This document shows, piece after piece, positions 32,559 to 44,913 of a stretch of DNA of 64,000 bases. A model generated the notes under the pieces. That model searched no databases. It was not told the origin of the DNA and worked only from the letters and a program-made list of their open reading frames with translations. The translations under genes were made by a program, and so were the position numbers. Source of the DNA: Crotalaria pallida (Eukaryota; Streptophyta; Magnoliopsida; Fabales; Fabaceae); contig CM075651.1 of assembly GCA_037953625.1 (NCBI GenBank), positions 155,512,001 through 155,576,000 of the forward strand, read 5' to 3'. How positions within the stretch are numbered: position 1 is the stretch's first letter; every line of letters begins with the position of its first letter.

Positions 32559-34352
32559 TCAAGGCATCTTACAAAGTATTTTATCTTTATTTGATAAACT
32601 CTTTATACCTTTCCAGATGGTTGGACCTTCAGGATGAACATTCACAAAGTATTTTTCAAACCTTTTATCAGGACCTATAACTATGTTGCTCAAGGTTAAT
32701 GCTGGGTTTACAGCATTCCTCTCCTTTAGCCACGCATACATTGAATATCTTTCACTAATTTGCTCCAAACTATGGCAGAAGTATGATGGGAATAGCACGA
32801 GATATTCTACTGGGTAACCTAAAATGTTTCTCAAGAAATCAATCTTCTTTTGAATTACAACTTTCTTGAGGTTTAGTATCCTAGGAATTCGTTTTACCAT
32901 TTCCACCACACTGTTATAGTCCAAACCAGCTTCCACCAGGCAATCGAATCTCTCCTGTAATTGATCGCCTCTCCCTCTGAACATTTTTAATGCTTTTGCC
33001 ATCTCCTCGGAGTTCTCAGCATACCCCAGTTTCCGCAAGAAATTTGTTTTTTCCAAATGTATTCGCGGGTCATGACCAGATATCTTTCCAGAGCTCTTCT
33101 TTTCCAATTTTGAAGCAACACTTGTTAGTTTCAGCGGATCATCTCTTATGAGTTGGCATAAATCAGCCTTTTTAACCTTTAACTCCCTGCAAACTGTTTT
33201 AGGACCTTTCAAGCAATGTGTGCTCAGGAGATGCATGTAGTTAGACAAAATGTGAACAATCACATCCGTTTCCATCTTTACAAGACACAAAAAATCAACC
33301 GCTCTCAACAGATTTTTCGCGCACTTATTTGACAAGATACGAGGATACGCTACGAAATAAGAATGGAGCACATTCATCTCGAGACCTAGCTTGAGCGACC
33401 GATCCAAAAATGCATACACCTTCTTCCCGAAACCTTCCAACAAAAACTTAGGATTTTCCTTAAACAAATCGTGCATCTGTTTCTCGGAAAAGCCCACTTC
33501 ACGCAGGCGTTGCATAGCATCAATCATCCTTTTCCAACTATATGTTCTAGAACAAGACATGTAATTCAAAATCCAATCAATTTCAATCCCGATTCTCTTC
33601 AACCAGTCAAGAACAACAAGAAATTCACTATCGACATCACCAACCAAAAGCGAAGGGCAACAAACAACAAGCTTGATAACTATTGATCTACTCAAACCCA
33701 AATCCTCGTAAGCTCGAAATTTCGACAACAACGATCCACTATCATAACCAAAAACCTCTTTAGCTTCCTTATAAATCTTCCCCATGGAATTCCTCGGAAT
33801 CCCGTAATTACTCAAAGCATGAAAACTATGAAGCAATGCATGATCATCCTCCAAGAAAATAGTCCCATGAGGGAGAATCAAATGCAATTCAGAAGGGTTA
33901 ATACCCAAACTCTCAAAAAATGGTTCATACTCATTGATAGGGTTGTACCTCAAGAACTTTCTTAACACTGCATCAACATCAGCATCAGCATCAGCATCAA
34001 GGGCAGTGATATTGGAGAGTAAGCCTTGGATGAAAAAGGGTGAGTTTTGAGCAATGAACTCAGCATCAAGGAAGTTGTAGCTCCTTGTAAAATGAAGGTA
34101 ATCCAATAACACACGCTGGGCTTGGGTTCTGAGGACAGGAGAGACGCGTTTCGGAGTGCGGCGGCGTGGGCGAATGGAATTCAGAGCAGCAGGGAAATGA
34201 ACTTGATGGGTGGTGTTGTAACAGCGAAAGATGGAAACTTTGAGAGAAACTGAGACTGGGTTTTGGGGTTTGACTGTTACTTTGTTGTTGTTGTTGTGTG
34301 GAGGAAGAAAGTGGAAAGGAAAGGTGAGATTTTGATTGAACTGGGAGATCAT
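32559..34352 (-). CDS. mTERF-domain protein 3 (MTEF18-like, organellar)
   Basis: I chose the ATG at 34352 (MISQFNQ), giving 597 residues, because it aligns with the starts of both paralogues; the open frame extends 31 codons further upstream (to 34445) but that extension has no counterpart in them. The N-terminal ~75 residues are Ser/Arg/Lys-rich and devoid of acidic residues (transit peptide). A short Asp-Ala repeat (about residues 115-125, repeated GAT-GCT codons) is unique to this copy. The mTERF repeats follow in the same order (YNPINEYEPFFESLGI, VVCCPSLLVGD, NPKFLLEGFG, AYPRILSNK), ending in VNVHPEGPTIWKGI. It is the third tandem copy. Confidence 0.92.
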   Translation of the reverse strand: MISQFNQNLTFPFHFLPPHNNNNKVTVKPQNPVSVSLKVSIFRCYNTTHQVHFPAALNSIRPRRRTPKRVSPVLRTQAQRVLLDYLHFTRSYNFLDAEFIAQNSPFFIQGLLSNITALDADADADVDAVLRKFLRYNPINEYEPFFESLGINPSELHLILPHGTIFLEDDHALLHSFHALSNYGIPRNSMGKIYKEAKEVFGYDSGSLLSKFRAYEDLGLSRSIVIKLVVCCPSLLVGDVDSEFLVVLDWLKRIGIEIDWILNYMSCSRTYSWKRMIDAMQRLREVGFSEKQMHDLFKENPKFLLEGFGKKVYAFLDRSLKLGLEMNVLHSYFVAYPRILSNKCAKNLLRAVDFLCLVKMETDVIVHILSNYMHLLSTHCLKGPKTVCRELKVKKADLCQLIRDDPLKLTSVASKLEKKSSGKISGHDPRIHLEKTNFLRKLGYAENSEEMAKALKMFRGRGDQLQERFDCLVEAGLDYNSVVEMVKRIPRILNLKKVVIQKKIDFLRNILGYPVEYLVLFPSYFCHSLEQISERYSMYAWLKERNAVNPALTLSNIVIGPDKRFEKYFVNVHPEGPTIWKGIKSLSNKDKILCKMP

Positions 34353-34565
34353 TTTTCGAAGGATTGCAATTTGCCAATGAACAAAAACAACAACAGAAAA
34401 AGGCCAATTTTTTCTTGTCTGAAGCAAATAATAGAGTGTGAACAAAATTTTGAGTTGAAAAAGTTGGGGAACTCGTTATAAGAGGGAAGTGCCAAGAGGA
34501 TCAAATGGTAATATGAGGCTAATTTTTTTGGGGCTTTTTGTGAAACCAAAATGCTCTGCTCCATT

Positions 34566-35523
34566 ATGCACTACGCCATGATATTTTTGGTTTTTTATTT
34601 TGATTTTATTTATAATAACTTATTTTAATTTTTAATATTATTTATTATTTATTTTATAAATATTCTTATTTACTTAATATTTTTTTAAGTTTCAATAATA
34701 ATTATATGGATAAATTTACTACATTCTTTGATAGAAATGAAAAATCCAAAAAAAAAAAACTTTATAAATAAAATCGGAGGAAGTATATAAAAAATATTTT
34801 TTTTCCTAATGTTGCAATGTGTAAGATTTGTCCCTCATTTGATCCTAATTTTCCATTAGGTTTAGTTTTGAATTCAAACACATACCCAAACGTAATGAAA
34901 TCGAAAATATTCAAGACTAATTAGGATGGGATAATAAAATGACGGAATTGGGTTGACCCGAAATAAGAATGTCAAACTTAAAATTGATGATGTCTTGTAC
35001 TTTTTCTTTCAAGATTATCAATGTCTAATATTCAAAAATAAAGGAATTTTTTTTAGCTTCGACCAAGACACTAAGCATGAAAGCTAACTATAACACATTG
35101 AGTTTCAAGACTTGATGGAGGTGTGCGTGAAACAAGTTAGTATAAGCATGACTTATTCATCATCAAATCCTCGATTAATTCATTTATAGGACTCAAACCC
35201 TTCTTTCAGAGTGTTATGGATGGGTCTGCAAAGATAAGGATAAATCTTTGAATCAAGTCGAGTTTATGCTCTCACCCATGATCAAATGGGAGAAAAAAAT
35301 ATATAACACATTATGTTTTCATCCTCGATTTTGTTTCTTCACTTTCTACATTACTTCACATATATAACACATAATTCTTTGACTTTATTGAAACTATAAC
35401 CATCCTTGAATTTTATTTTAAAAAAAAATTAAATTTAGTTTTTGACGGTCTATCCACCTTATTCCTCACTAAAGACTCACTCACTATATTTACTTTTATC
35501 AATTTCAACCTCATTTAAAAAAA
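34566..35523. other. Spacer between mTERF3 and a foldback element
   Basis: AT-rich sequence; no gene, RNA or complete repeat recognised. Confidence 0.55.
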
Positions 35524-36420
35524 AGGTTTAATTGCATAATTGGTCCTTTATCTTATTTATTAGATTCACTTTGGTCCTTTATATTTTTTTTGCAATTTAC
35601 TGGTCCTTTATTTTTTTTAAAAGATTCAGTTTGGTCCTTCCGTTAAAATAAAGTTAAATGAGAAGGAATATTCCAAGAATATTCCCCCTTCTAGGCTTAA
35701 TTGCATAATTGGTCATTTATCTTATTTATTAGATTCACTTTGGTCCTTTATCTTAATATTCCAAGAATATTCCCTCTTCTTCTTCCTCTTCTTCTGCTCT
35801 CTCCTTATAACGGTGACAACCATCATGGGCTCACACCCTCTTCCCTCGAAAATCATCAAATTTCTTCAACATTCTTCAATTTTCATGGTTTTTAAGCTTT
35901 ATTTTCATTATTCCTCAAACAAATTCGTGTTTTTCGTTCTTTTTTTCTCAAAATCCGAATTCTAGGGTCCCTTTTCTTTTTTTTTTGGTTAATTCTAGGG
36001 TCCCTTTTCTAAAACCTTGGTTATCAACAATGGTCTCCTTCTCTTAACCTGCTGGAAAACGTGTGAAAACACGTGCAAAACGCTTCAACAACTCCAATTA
36101 ATTTCTAAAAATGGCGGCGACGGTGGCATGGGCGGCGGCGACAACTGTAAGGAGAGAGCAGAGGAAGAGGAAGAATAAGAGGGAATATTCTTGGAATATT
36201 AAGATAAAGGACCAAAGTGAATCTAATAAATAAGATAAATGACCAATTTGGCTTAAAGCATAGAAGAGGGAATATTCCTTCTCATTTAACTTTATTTTAA
36301 CGGAAGGACCAAACTGAATCTTAAAAAAAAAAATAAAGGACCAGTAAATTGCAAAAAAAAGATAAAAGACCAAAGTGAATCTAATAAATAAGATAAATGA
36401 CCAATTATGCCATTAAGCCA
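35524..36420. mobile_element. Large nested foldback element upstream of ZW10
   Basis: The termini ggtttaattgcataattggtc and (inverted) tggcttaatggcataattggtc match. The two arms (about 35,524-35,820 and 36,135-36,420) are complementary through several ordered blocks. Each arm contains a second internal copy of the terminal sequence (35,696 onwards; mirrored near 36,180-36,255). The centre is more GC-rich, with ggcggcgacggtggc near 36,113. Long inverted arms suggest a MULE-like foldback element; there is no transposase. It ends about 425 bases upstream of the ZW10 start codon. Confidence 0.7.
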
Positions 36421-36844
36421 AAAAGAAATCATTAAGTGATATGAGACCATTAATCTTAAATATACCACCATCATTCGTTATTAATTTTAAACTTTATTTT
36501 AATTCAAAAATCAAATATTTAATAAATAAAATGAATTTGACACTATTGATCTTGTTAAAACTAATAATCTCAATTTTTTTTAGTGTACATCAAAAATATC
36601 TACAACCAATAATAATCGAAAATTAATCCAACCATGTTGATACTAATAATCTCCAATATTCCACAAAAATGACTATCCCAAATTGGAGACGGAATCGGGT
36701 ATTTGGGTAATATACTAAGAGGAAAAGACAAAAATGACCAAAATGGCCATAGAGTCCAAACGCAACTCTCCTTCCAGTTCCACCCAACACTGAAAGCGCA
36801 CGTTAGCCAACCTCCACCTCACACCACCGTCTCACAACAACCTC

Positions 36845-39800
36845 ATGGAGTCTCTCTTCGGCACCATCAACGTCCGAGATCTCCTCTCCGCCCAGGACCT
36901 CTCCGATCCTAACTCCCCTCTCTCCGCTCCCGATCTCCGCCTCCTCATCCACCGCCTCGAGTCCCACTCCCTCCAGATCCGCTCCCAGGTCCAATCCTAC
37001 CTCCTCTCCCACCGCAACGACTTCCATAACCTCTTCTCCCTCTGCACCGACGCCGTTTCCCAATCCAACCGTCTCTCCGACGACGTCGCCGCCATCCTCC
37101 GTCTCCTCTCCGATAATCCGATCGATGTCGAGGTGCGCGAGGTGGCGGAGGAGATGAAGGCGAAGAGGGAGGAGCTGAGGGTGAAGAAGGAGCTGTTAGG
37201 TTTGGTGAAGAGCATCGTTGGAGTGAATGAGAGGTTGGAGAGTGTGAGGGATGGGTTGAGGAATGGGAGGCTTCGATTCGCAGCGCAAGGGTTGAAGGAG
37301 TTGAAGGTGGCGCTTAGGGTTAGGGATGATGACAATGGTGGCGGTGGCGGTGTTGGTGACGTGGCAGAGCCATTGGTGTATGGATTATTGAGGAAGGAGT
37401 GGTCTCTGTGCTTTGAAGAGGTAGGTACTATACCTTTTTTTTTTTTTTTTTGCTTTTCTCAATTTTGTTTAAAGTTTTGGATTTGGTATATTAGTAGGGA
37501 ATGGAGTTCATTTACTTGCAGTTTTTTGAATTAGGTTTATGGTTTCATGGCAATGCATGGGTTCGGTGGTTTGAATGTAGTAATTGCAAGTAGGAATTGG
37601 AGCCTTTAGAATGTGGGAAACGAAATAGATTTTGGTGATAATTTGACATGCAATGACATTCAAGCCTCTTATCCTACTAGGTTGGGTTGGCTGCATGGAA
37701 TAATAGACAATTTTGAGATCATTAGGGTGGCCCATTCATGGCACCCATATGTAGCATGTACGGTCTTAATCCTTCAAGCAAAAGGACTGTTTCTAGGATT
37801 TGAACCTGTGACTTTTCAGGTCACAAGGCAACAACGCTACTGTTGCGCCGAGGCCCACCCTCTAGTTTGACACCATTAGCAAAATCCTGATTTTTAATAT
37901 TGGACTTTTTAGATTTCTGTTGTCATCTTGTGGAATCAATTACGATAAATTGACAAGTTATGAAGCATCGATATTGATATGAGTATCGGATACGATATGT
38001 ATCCAATACTATGTTATAGGATGATTTTTGAAAAATATAGGATGCAATACTTTTAGGATTACATATATAAAATATGCACAACAAAATCATATAACATAAT
38101 AAACATAGATTTATCTTCCATGATTCCAAATTAAGAACATACTTCTTAGGGATGGCTAAATACAAAATTGTTATTGTCTAAAAATAAGAAGAGTGTCAAT
38201 ATTTTTTCCTCCTTCACTATCATTTGGATCGCTCATGATTTTTAGTCAGTGGAAAAAAGCAAAAATGAGTCTCTTATGCAAGCGCGTTTCTTCTCCTTTT
38301 TCTATATGATACACATACTCTACTTTTTCCTCTCTATGTTTCCACTTAGAAGATATGGGTCTTTGTTTCTCTCTCCGCATTTCTACTTTGTTATTTGTGC
38401 ATCATACTTTCTCTCTCTCTCTCTCTCTCTGTTCTGTATATTGCTAGAGAGGTATCAGAAAGATATTTTAAGAGTATAGGAGAGTATCCGATTTATAATT
38501 TATTTATCTCTAAAATAATTTATTATGATACTTCGTGGGTACGTGTTAGTGAAGTATCGGAGAGTATCGGATACAGATACGGGAAGCAAATTGAAGTATC
38601 GGTGCCTCGTAGAATTTGACAATTGAAAAATAAAAGAAAATAAAACCCCACATTTAATTTAAAAAAATGACAAGTTGAATCCTAGGGCTTCTGACAGAGA
38701 ACGTGCTTAAAAAGATTTTTTTTTTTTGTTACTTGCTATTGCTATATGTATTGAATTTGGATGGATAGAAGAGATGCTGAGGATTTCTGAGTTGTTTTGA
38801 GAGATAGAAGGAACTTATGTGTTGTTGGTGCATGAAAATGTTCAATAAACAAAGACAATATTCGTGGCATTTTATGTTATTTTTCATTCTACCTTTCCCC
38901 CAAGGCCCCAAACAAAGAAACTTTCTCTTTACCATTGGTCTGAGGGTTCAAGTGAAATCCTGTATGAGGCAAGTTTTATGGATATATTTTAATATTATGA
39001 TAATAATCTCTTTAGGGAACTCTTAATCCTTTTTTTTTTGTAGATAATCAACTCATATTTACGTGCTTTACTGGCTATGCTTGTATTATATTTTCATTCA
39101 TGTGTTTAACAACATAATCAAATCAAAATATTTGTGACACAGCAACGATGGTTGGATATTTTGTGATTTTTGTTGAGTTTGTGATTGTTTTTAGAGGAAT
39201 TCGATTTGGGTTTGTAGATTCAAGAGGTCCTTGTGAAGTTTATGGAAAAGGCTGTGAGATTTGATTTGAGCTTGAATCAACTTGAAGTCAAATATCATTT
39301 AGAAGCGGATAATACGGATGGGATTAAGCTACAAACGGTTCTGGAGGCAATGGATGTAAGTTAATTCATCTCAGTTTTACTTCTCTTTGAGACATTCAAA
39401 TCTATTCCTGTTCTGATGTTGTAAATTTAGTAATTGATGAGCTCAATCAGTTGTACACTATGTATTTATGCTTCCTCTAATTTAAGGCATTTTTTAGGAG
39501 GTTGGCATTCTGGAATACGGGCTTGCTAAATTTGCTGATTTGACGATCAAGTATGTTATCACTCCATTTGTAAATTGTGAACGTCCTGTTTCATTTCTAG
39601 AGGAATTCAATCAAGAATCATCTGTACTGAAGATAGTTCCATCACCAAATAGTAAGGTGAGTGTTATACTTATGTGTTAGGTTAGAATCAATTTATGCAG
39701 CCCATGCTTTGCTTTTTCATAGTAGAGACGCACGGGGAGAGGGGGCCTTGCTTGTCCGTGTTATTGGTTTTATTCTTAGATACTATTTTCATTTTTTTAT

Positions 39801-42800
39801 TAACATTTTATTGAAAAAACTAGGAAGCCTTCTCATCTAACTGCTGTTTGTTCCTGAATATCTGATTTTCATTTTGCAGCCTGAATACTTGGATGGGGAG
39901 TTTCTCTATTCAGGGATTGTGCTGTTTGTAAAATTTATTTGTAGAAGCATTTGCTTCCAGAATAGTTCTTGGATCCGATGTTTTGGACGGTTGACATGGC
40001 CAAGAATATCAGAGCTGATAATTTCTAGCTTTCTGTCAAAGGTTTGCATTAAATCTCTACGCTATAAGAATCTTGATTGAACCAAGACTTTGGTCCATAT
40101 ACTAGCTCATATAATGTCTGCATCACAACCAACCAAATTTAAATCTTAATAGATTATTCAAATCTTGGACTATATTATGATCTGGGACAATTATTTGGTT
40201 GTTAGTTGCAGTGTCTAAAAAGCCAGAGAGAAATTGTTTTTTAAAAGATTATTGACAAGATGTCTGGTATCAGGTTGTTCCAACAGATGCATCAAAGCTT
40301 CCCGATTTTCAGAAGATCATCAAATGTACATCTGAATTTGAGACAGCTCTAAAAGAGCTTATGTTCATTTCAGCATCGGATGACAAGGATAACAGGCTGA
40401 GCAATTTTGCTGAAAATGTTGAGGTTCACTTTGCATATAAGAAAAAGACTGAGATATTGTCAAAGGCTAGAAGTCTGCTTCTAGAATGTGACTTTTCCAT
40501 TCCTCAAGTGAGTTTCCAGACTGGAAAAATCCTTCTTTTGCTATTATATCTTGGAGTTATTGATGAGCAATGTTGTTGCAGGAGTATACGAGGGATGGTT
40601 CTGTTTGGAAGAATGATGGAACTTCTATACAGTCATTGAGTCATGTAGTTGATTTGCTTTTCTTATCAGAAAGGTGTTTAGTATCTAAAGCAGCCAAACA
40701 ATTGATGGAGCTAGTTCATCAGACGTTGCAGGTATAAATTTATAGTCCAGAATATGAGTAATGAATAAGTTGCAAATGACTCCTTGGGCTTGTTTTATTT
40801 GAAATACTAGCTCAGGAGTTATCAAATAATTAAATTATCCTTTATAAATAAATGAGCAATTTATGCAGGATATTTGCCTGTCATCTACAAGAGTTGCTTT
40901 GGAATTTTATCATGCAGCTAGAGATGCTACACTTCTTTATGAAGTTGTTGTACCTGTCAAGGTTAGTCCATGTGAGGCAGTGGCATACTGGAAAAGCCTC
41001 CATGCTATTTTGTTAGTATTTCTTTAATTCTTGATTGGTTTCATTGGTTGAATTTGATGAAGTGACACAAGTTTAGACTTCAGAGACAACATCAATGTTA
41101 TATTGTTATATGTTCCAGAATGATGTATCTTGCCCAATTACTTATGGGGCTTTCTGTTGTGTGCCCATAGGCACATGTTTAGGATTTAATTTAAAAAATT
41201 GTTTTCGTGGGGAAGTGGTGTATTTAATATTTTGGGAGGTGATATATTTAGTTTTCCATGAAAATTTGCTTTCTTATGAATCCTGTCTATTATACCTGTC
41301 TGATATTTCACAGAGTCGTGGAAATGTTGTATGCATGATGTTCAAAACTTTAAGTATGTGGAGAATATGTCTTTTTTGTGAAGTTGTCCCCATCAAGATT
41401 ACCACTTTATCTGGGAATTGTATTGCATGCAGTCACCAGAATGACTGCAAAAAAATCTCAGCCTTAAAAAATGGTTTGCTTTATATCCAAAATAAAATTA
41501 TAAATATGTTATACTAAGTCTAAATCATTGTACTGTCAAGCCCTTTATTGGAGTGTTCATTTTTACTGTTATTCATTTGGCTTACGGTAATAAATTTTGT
41601 TTTTGACTTGTGAAGCTAGAGAGGCAGCTTGATGGCATCAATCAAGTAGCTGTTCTGATGCATAACGATTGTCTTTATCTCTCCCAAGAGATACTTGGGT
41701 TTGCATTTGAGGTATATACATACATACTTGAATAGTGAGGGATTCAGTAAATTCACCATATTAAATAATTTTCCGGTGTCATCTTTGTCATGGATTATTT
41801 TAATTTTGGGATGTAGCATTTGCTTAAGTTACAGTCCTGGGCTTTATTTGATCTGTTAGTTTATTAAATGAAAAGGTCAAGGCAAACATTGTTTCCGGCT
41901 CATGCATTTTGTTGTTTTTTGTTTCAGTACCGAACAGACTTTCCAAGTTCCATCAGGGAGCATGCTGTGTTTGTTGATTTGGCTCCAAGATATCAGCTTT
42001 TGGCCGAAGAAATTCTTCAGAGACAAGTTCACCTTGTTATTCATAACTTGAAGGAGGTACAGCTGTTGTTAAAATACATGCATCATCTGTAGGATGTAAC
42101 ATCTATTTATGGTTTTTCACTCCTTATTCACTTGATACTTTCCCATATTTGCACATTTTTTGTAGGCTCTAGATGGTGCTGATGGATTTCAGAATACCCA
42201 TCAGATGCAACAGTTTGAGTCGGCTAAGTTCAGCATAGACCAGGTAATTTTCTTGTTAGCATGATGTGTGTACATTATCATTTGTTATCCCATAGTCTTT
42301 TCATCCCGTGTTAAACCAGTTCTTTTTCTTTGCATGCAAGCTACAGGGTAGGGCCGTAGGGGTTTGGTTAACATAGGTCATCAGTATTAGACTATTAGTA
42401 CCTTTGGTTTCACAAATGATACAAAGCTGAGTGTATTTGATCAGGTTGTCTTCATTCTGGAAAAAGTACATATCATATGGGAGCCGCTGTTGCTGCCTTC
42501 AACTTACAGGAAAAGCATGTTTACTGTCTTGGAATCAGTTTTCTCAAGAATGGCAAGAGATATACTTCTCTTAGATGACATAGCAGCAGAGGAGACTTTA
42601 CAGGTAGTCTATTCCTCGTGTCAACTTAATGCTTGTAAATTTGTTATTCTTGTGTTTTAGAAATTGCTCCAATACACTCCACTCATATTTCAGCTACAAA
42701 GACTTATTCACATAATGCTGGAAAACCTATCATCGTTATTCGAGTCCCTGGCCACTGGAGATCAGAATTCACATGAGTTCTCTGAAGGATCTCTTGATGA

Positions 42801-43674
42801 TCGTATTCCATCTTTACGTAAAATCCGCAAACTATCAGGCATGTTGTGTGTCATATACTTAACTGCTTCGTTAGAAGCTAGTGTTGTATGATCATTTGCT
42901 CATCTTTTGAAAATTAACCTCTTCATCTTTATTTGCCTCAGAAATATTAGACATGCCTTTAAGATCCATTACAGCATCTTGGGAGAATAAAGAATTGCTC
43001 TCTTGCGGTTTTACGGCAACTGAGGTATTATTTGATATTGTTGACTTTAGTTCTTGGAAGTTTGGACAGTTTAAATTTCTTTTGGTACATAGGACAATAT
43101 ATTTTATTCCCACCATTTACATTGCTAATTGTTTTGAAACATTTGCCTTTAGATTTTGATTTTTCATTAATGCTTCTTCATCAACCAGCCAATAATCTTT
43201 CTTATACTAATATATCTCTTCTATTGTGCTATTCGCCATTCGTTTATTACTTTTGCTTTAGATTATTTTTATTTTATTCTTTTTTTTTACCCGAATCACA
43301 TACTCAACAAACAAAATTTGCTTTTATGGATCAAACTGAAAAAGCACTGATTGTGCAGATTATTAGTAGGGTAGGATCATTCAGTTTATTTCTTCTTAGC
43401 CAGTATTTTATTTTCTATAAAAAGATAAATTTACATGTCCTGATCTGCTATCTCTGCTTTTACTGCCTTCTGATTCGTGTTATGCAAAACTAAATATTGG
43501 AACCGTGCTTGAACTTTGATGACCTGCTTTTCACATTCATTTTCACCAATTGCCATATTTCTTACATGTCTATTCGTAATCCCATTGCAGGTGCAAGATT
43601 TCATCAAGGCCATATTTACAGACTCGCCTTTAAGAAAAGATTGTTTATGGAGGATACAAAATGCGAGTTTTTAG
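36845..43674 (+). CDS. ZW10: ZW10 homologue (MIP1-type ER-Golgi tethering subunit), 14 exons
   Basis: Exons: 36845-37420, 39218-39355, 39498-39656, 39880-40041, 40274-40507, 40582-40731, 40869-40961, 41616-41711, 41928-42056, 42166-42243, 42445-42603, 42694-42838, 42942-43024 and 43591-43674, about 761 residues. The N terminus (FGTINVRDLLSAQDLSDP, then LSAPDLRLLIHRLESHSLQ) and the C-terminal blocks (LTWPRISELIIS, GADGFQNTHQM, WEPLLLPS, VQDFIKAIFTDSPLRKDCL) match plant ZW10. In animals ZW10 serves both the kinetochore RZZ complex and the NRZ/Dsl1 tether; in plants the homologue MIP1 acts with MAG2 in Golgi-to-ER traffic. Exon 1 is GC-rich and intron-free, predicted coiled-coil. All introns are GT-AG except the one after exon 12 (42839-42941), which reads GC-AG: only that donor keeps the frame and the family sequence KLSEILDMPL. 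Confidence 0.93.
37725..37870 (-). mobile_element. Au-type SINE fragment in ZW10 intron 1
   Basis: On the minus strand the head reads ggtgggcctcggcgcaacag and is followed by a B-box-like ggttcaaatcc (complement 37,796-37,806). This head is characteristic, as I recall it, of the Au SINE family of plants. The 3' tail is degraded. Confidence 0.7.
37957..38613. mobile_element. Non-autonomous DNA element (~650 bp) in ZW10 intron 1
   Basis: The left end tatgaagcatcgata is matched by the inverted right end acgaggcaccgata. Both ends have repeated gtatcggatac motifs, and similar flanking bases (aaattgaca, aatttgaca) suggest a target duplication. The interior holds a (CT)n stretch at about 38,410-38,431. 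The superfamily is uncertain. Confidence 0.5.
40962..41615 (+). other. ZW10 intron 7 (654 bases)
   Basis: The intron contains a 140-codon open frame with no recognisable domain; I regard it as chance. No repeat termini were seen. Confidence 0.6.
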
Positions 43675-44099
43675 AATCCATCTAACTTACAAAATTCAGA
43701 AACAAATTGAAAAATCTAAAAGAAAATACAATATTCGGAGATGATCCCTCAAAGCCAAAGGCAAAGCATGTGAGTTTTGAGCTGCCGTTCCAAATATTTC
43801 AGGTTGATAAGTGCAGCTTTGAAGTTGGTCCCTGTCGATAAATTTTCTGATGGCAAGGCTTCCCCATGAAGATTTTGTTCGTGTAAATCTCTGCTTATAA
43901 GTTTTAGTTTGTTTTTTTTTCCATTTAATGCGAACAGGGGGAATGAGGGTTACCGCAGACGTAAGCCTAGTTTACATGATAGAGAATCCTAGTTTACCTT
44001 GCATTAATAAAAGGCACAAGATGTGAATTGACTATAGTTTTATATGCACAACGCTACTTCCAGAAGCCATTTTTAATGCGAATGTTGATACATATATAA

Positions 44100-44560
44100 G
44101 GCTAAATTACTTCAGAAGTCCCTGAACTATACTTTTTTTTTTAATGTCTGACTCCTCGAAGTTACTTTTGGGTTTGTCATATACCCTACTACCAATTTTG
44201 ACCAATTTTGATACATCAGAACCCTAGCCAGATGTTGGAGATTGGTCATGTGGTGCCGCGTGATGTCATAGGGACGAAGACAACCTCTCTCTTTAATTCT
44301 TTTTTTTATTTAACTAAAAATATAAAAATATTAAGTTTTTTAGTTTTTTAAATTTTTTTAAAAAAGGGTCTTTTTCCACGGGACACCAGGTGCTTAACCT
44401 CTTGCGTCTGATTAGGATTCCGATGTTATATGTCAGCAAAATTGGTCAGAATTGGTAGTAGGGGTATATGACAAACCCAAAAGTAATTTCGGGAGTCAGA
44501 CATTGAAAAACAAAGAATAAGGGAATGTGACAAAATTACCCTAAACTTCAAGGACTTGTG
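44100..44560. mobile_element. Foldback MITE between ZW10 and PDI
   Basis: The left arm (aagtccctgaactatac, then ttacttttgggtttgtcatata and tagtaccaattttgacc-like blocks) pairs with the right arm (ggtcagaattggtagtaggggtatatgacaaacccaaaagtaa, then taaacttcaaggactt). The arms are about 130 bases. Confidence 0.7.
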
Positions 44561-44619
44561 ACATAATCAAGCCCATATATAAAGGAAACAGTTGGGGCTC
44601 AGATTTTGGAAACAGCGTA

Positions 44620-44913
44620 CACCTTGTGGCTTATAATATAAACAAATCTAATCGCTTTCACACTTATTAAGAAGGTTATTGATTGTATTTAATTTTCTCA
44701 AATTTATAAAAAAAAAAAAATTAGAGGTATTTTAGGAAAGTAGTATTGTGAATGAAACAAAAATCAAATAAAAATTAAATGAGAACACAATTTTTTAGGT
44801 ATTTTTTAAGAAAGTAGCATTGAGAATGAAAAATTTAATGTTGGTTACTTTTACTTATATTTTAAACCAAATAAAATGTGTTTTTTGTTGTTTATATTTA
44901 AAGCCGGAGGGAG
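44620..44913. mobile_element. Stowaway-like MITE, same family as 421-704
   Basis: The right end gccggagggag is intact and followed by TA; the left end is decayed (caccttgtggcttataatataaac) but preceded by TA. The interior follows the elements at 421 and 15,399. Confidence 0.7.

Noticed and set aside
34353..34445. 31-residue N-terminal extension of mTERF3
   Set aside because: The paralogues start at the equivalent of 34352 and have no matching extension.
36803..37335. Minus-strand frames opposite ZW10 exon 1
   Set aside because: They are antisense shadows of a GC-rich exon with strong codon bias on the plus strand.
38395..38479. Leu/Ser repeat peptide near 38,400
   Set aside because: It is the translation of a (CT)n microsatellite inside a ZW10 intron element.
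41095..41517. 140-codon frame in a ZW10 intron
   Set aside because: No domain or composition bias of a real protein; it lies wholly between well-supported exons.
43032..43493. 153-codon frame in the last ZW10 intron
   Set aside because: Very Phe/Leu-rich translation typical of AT-rich intron sequence; no family similarity.
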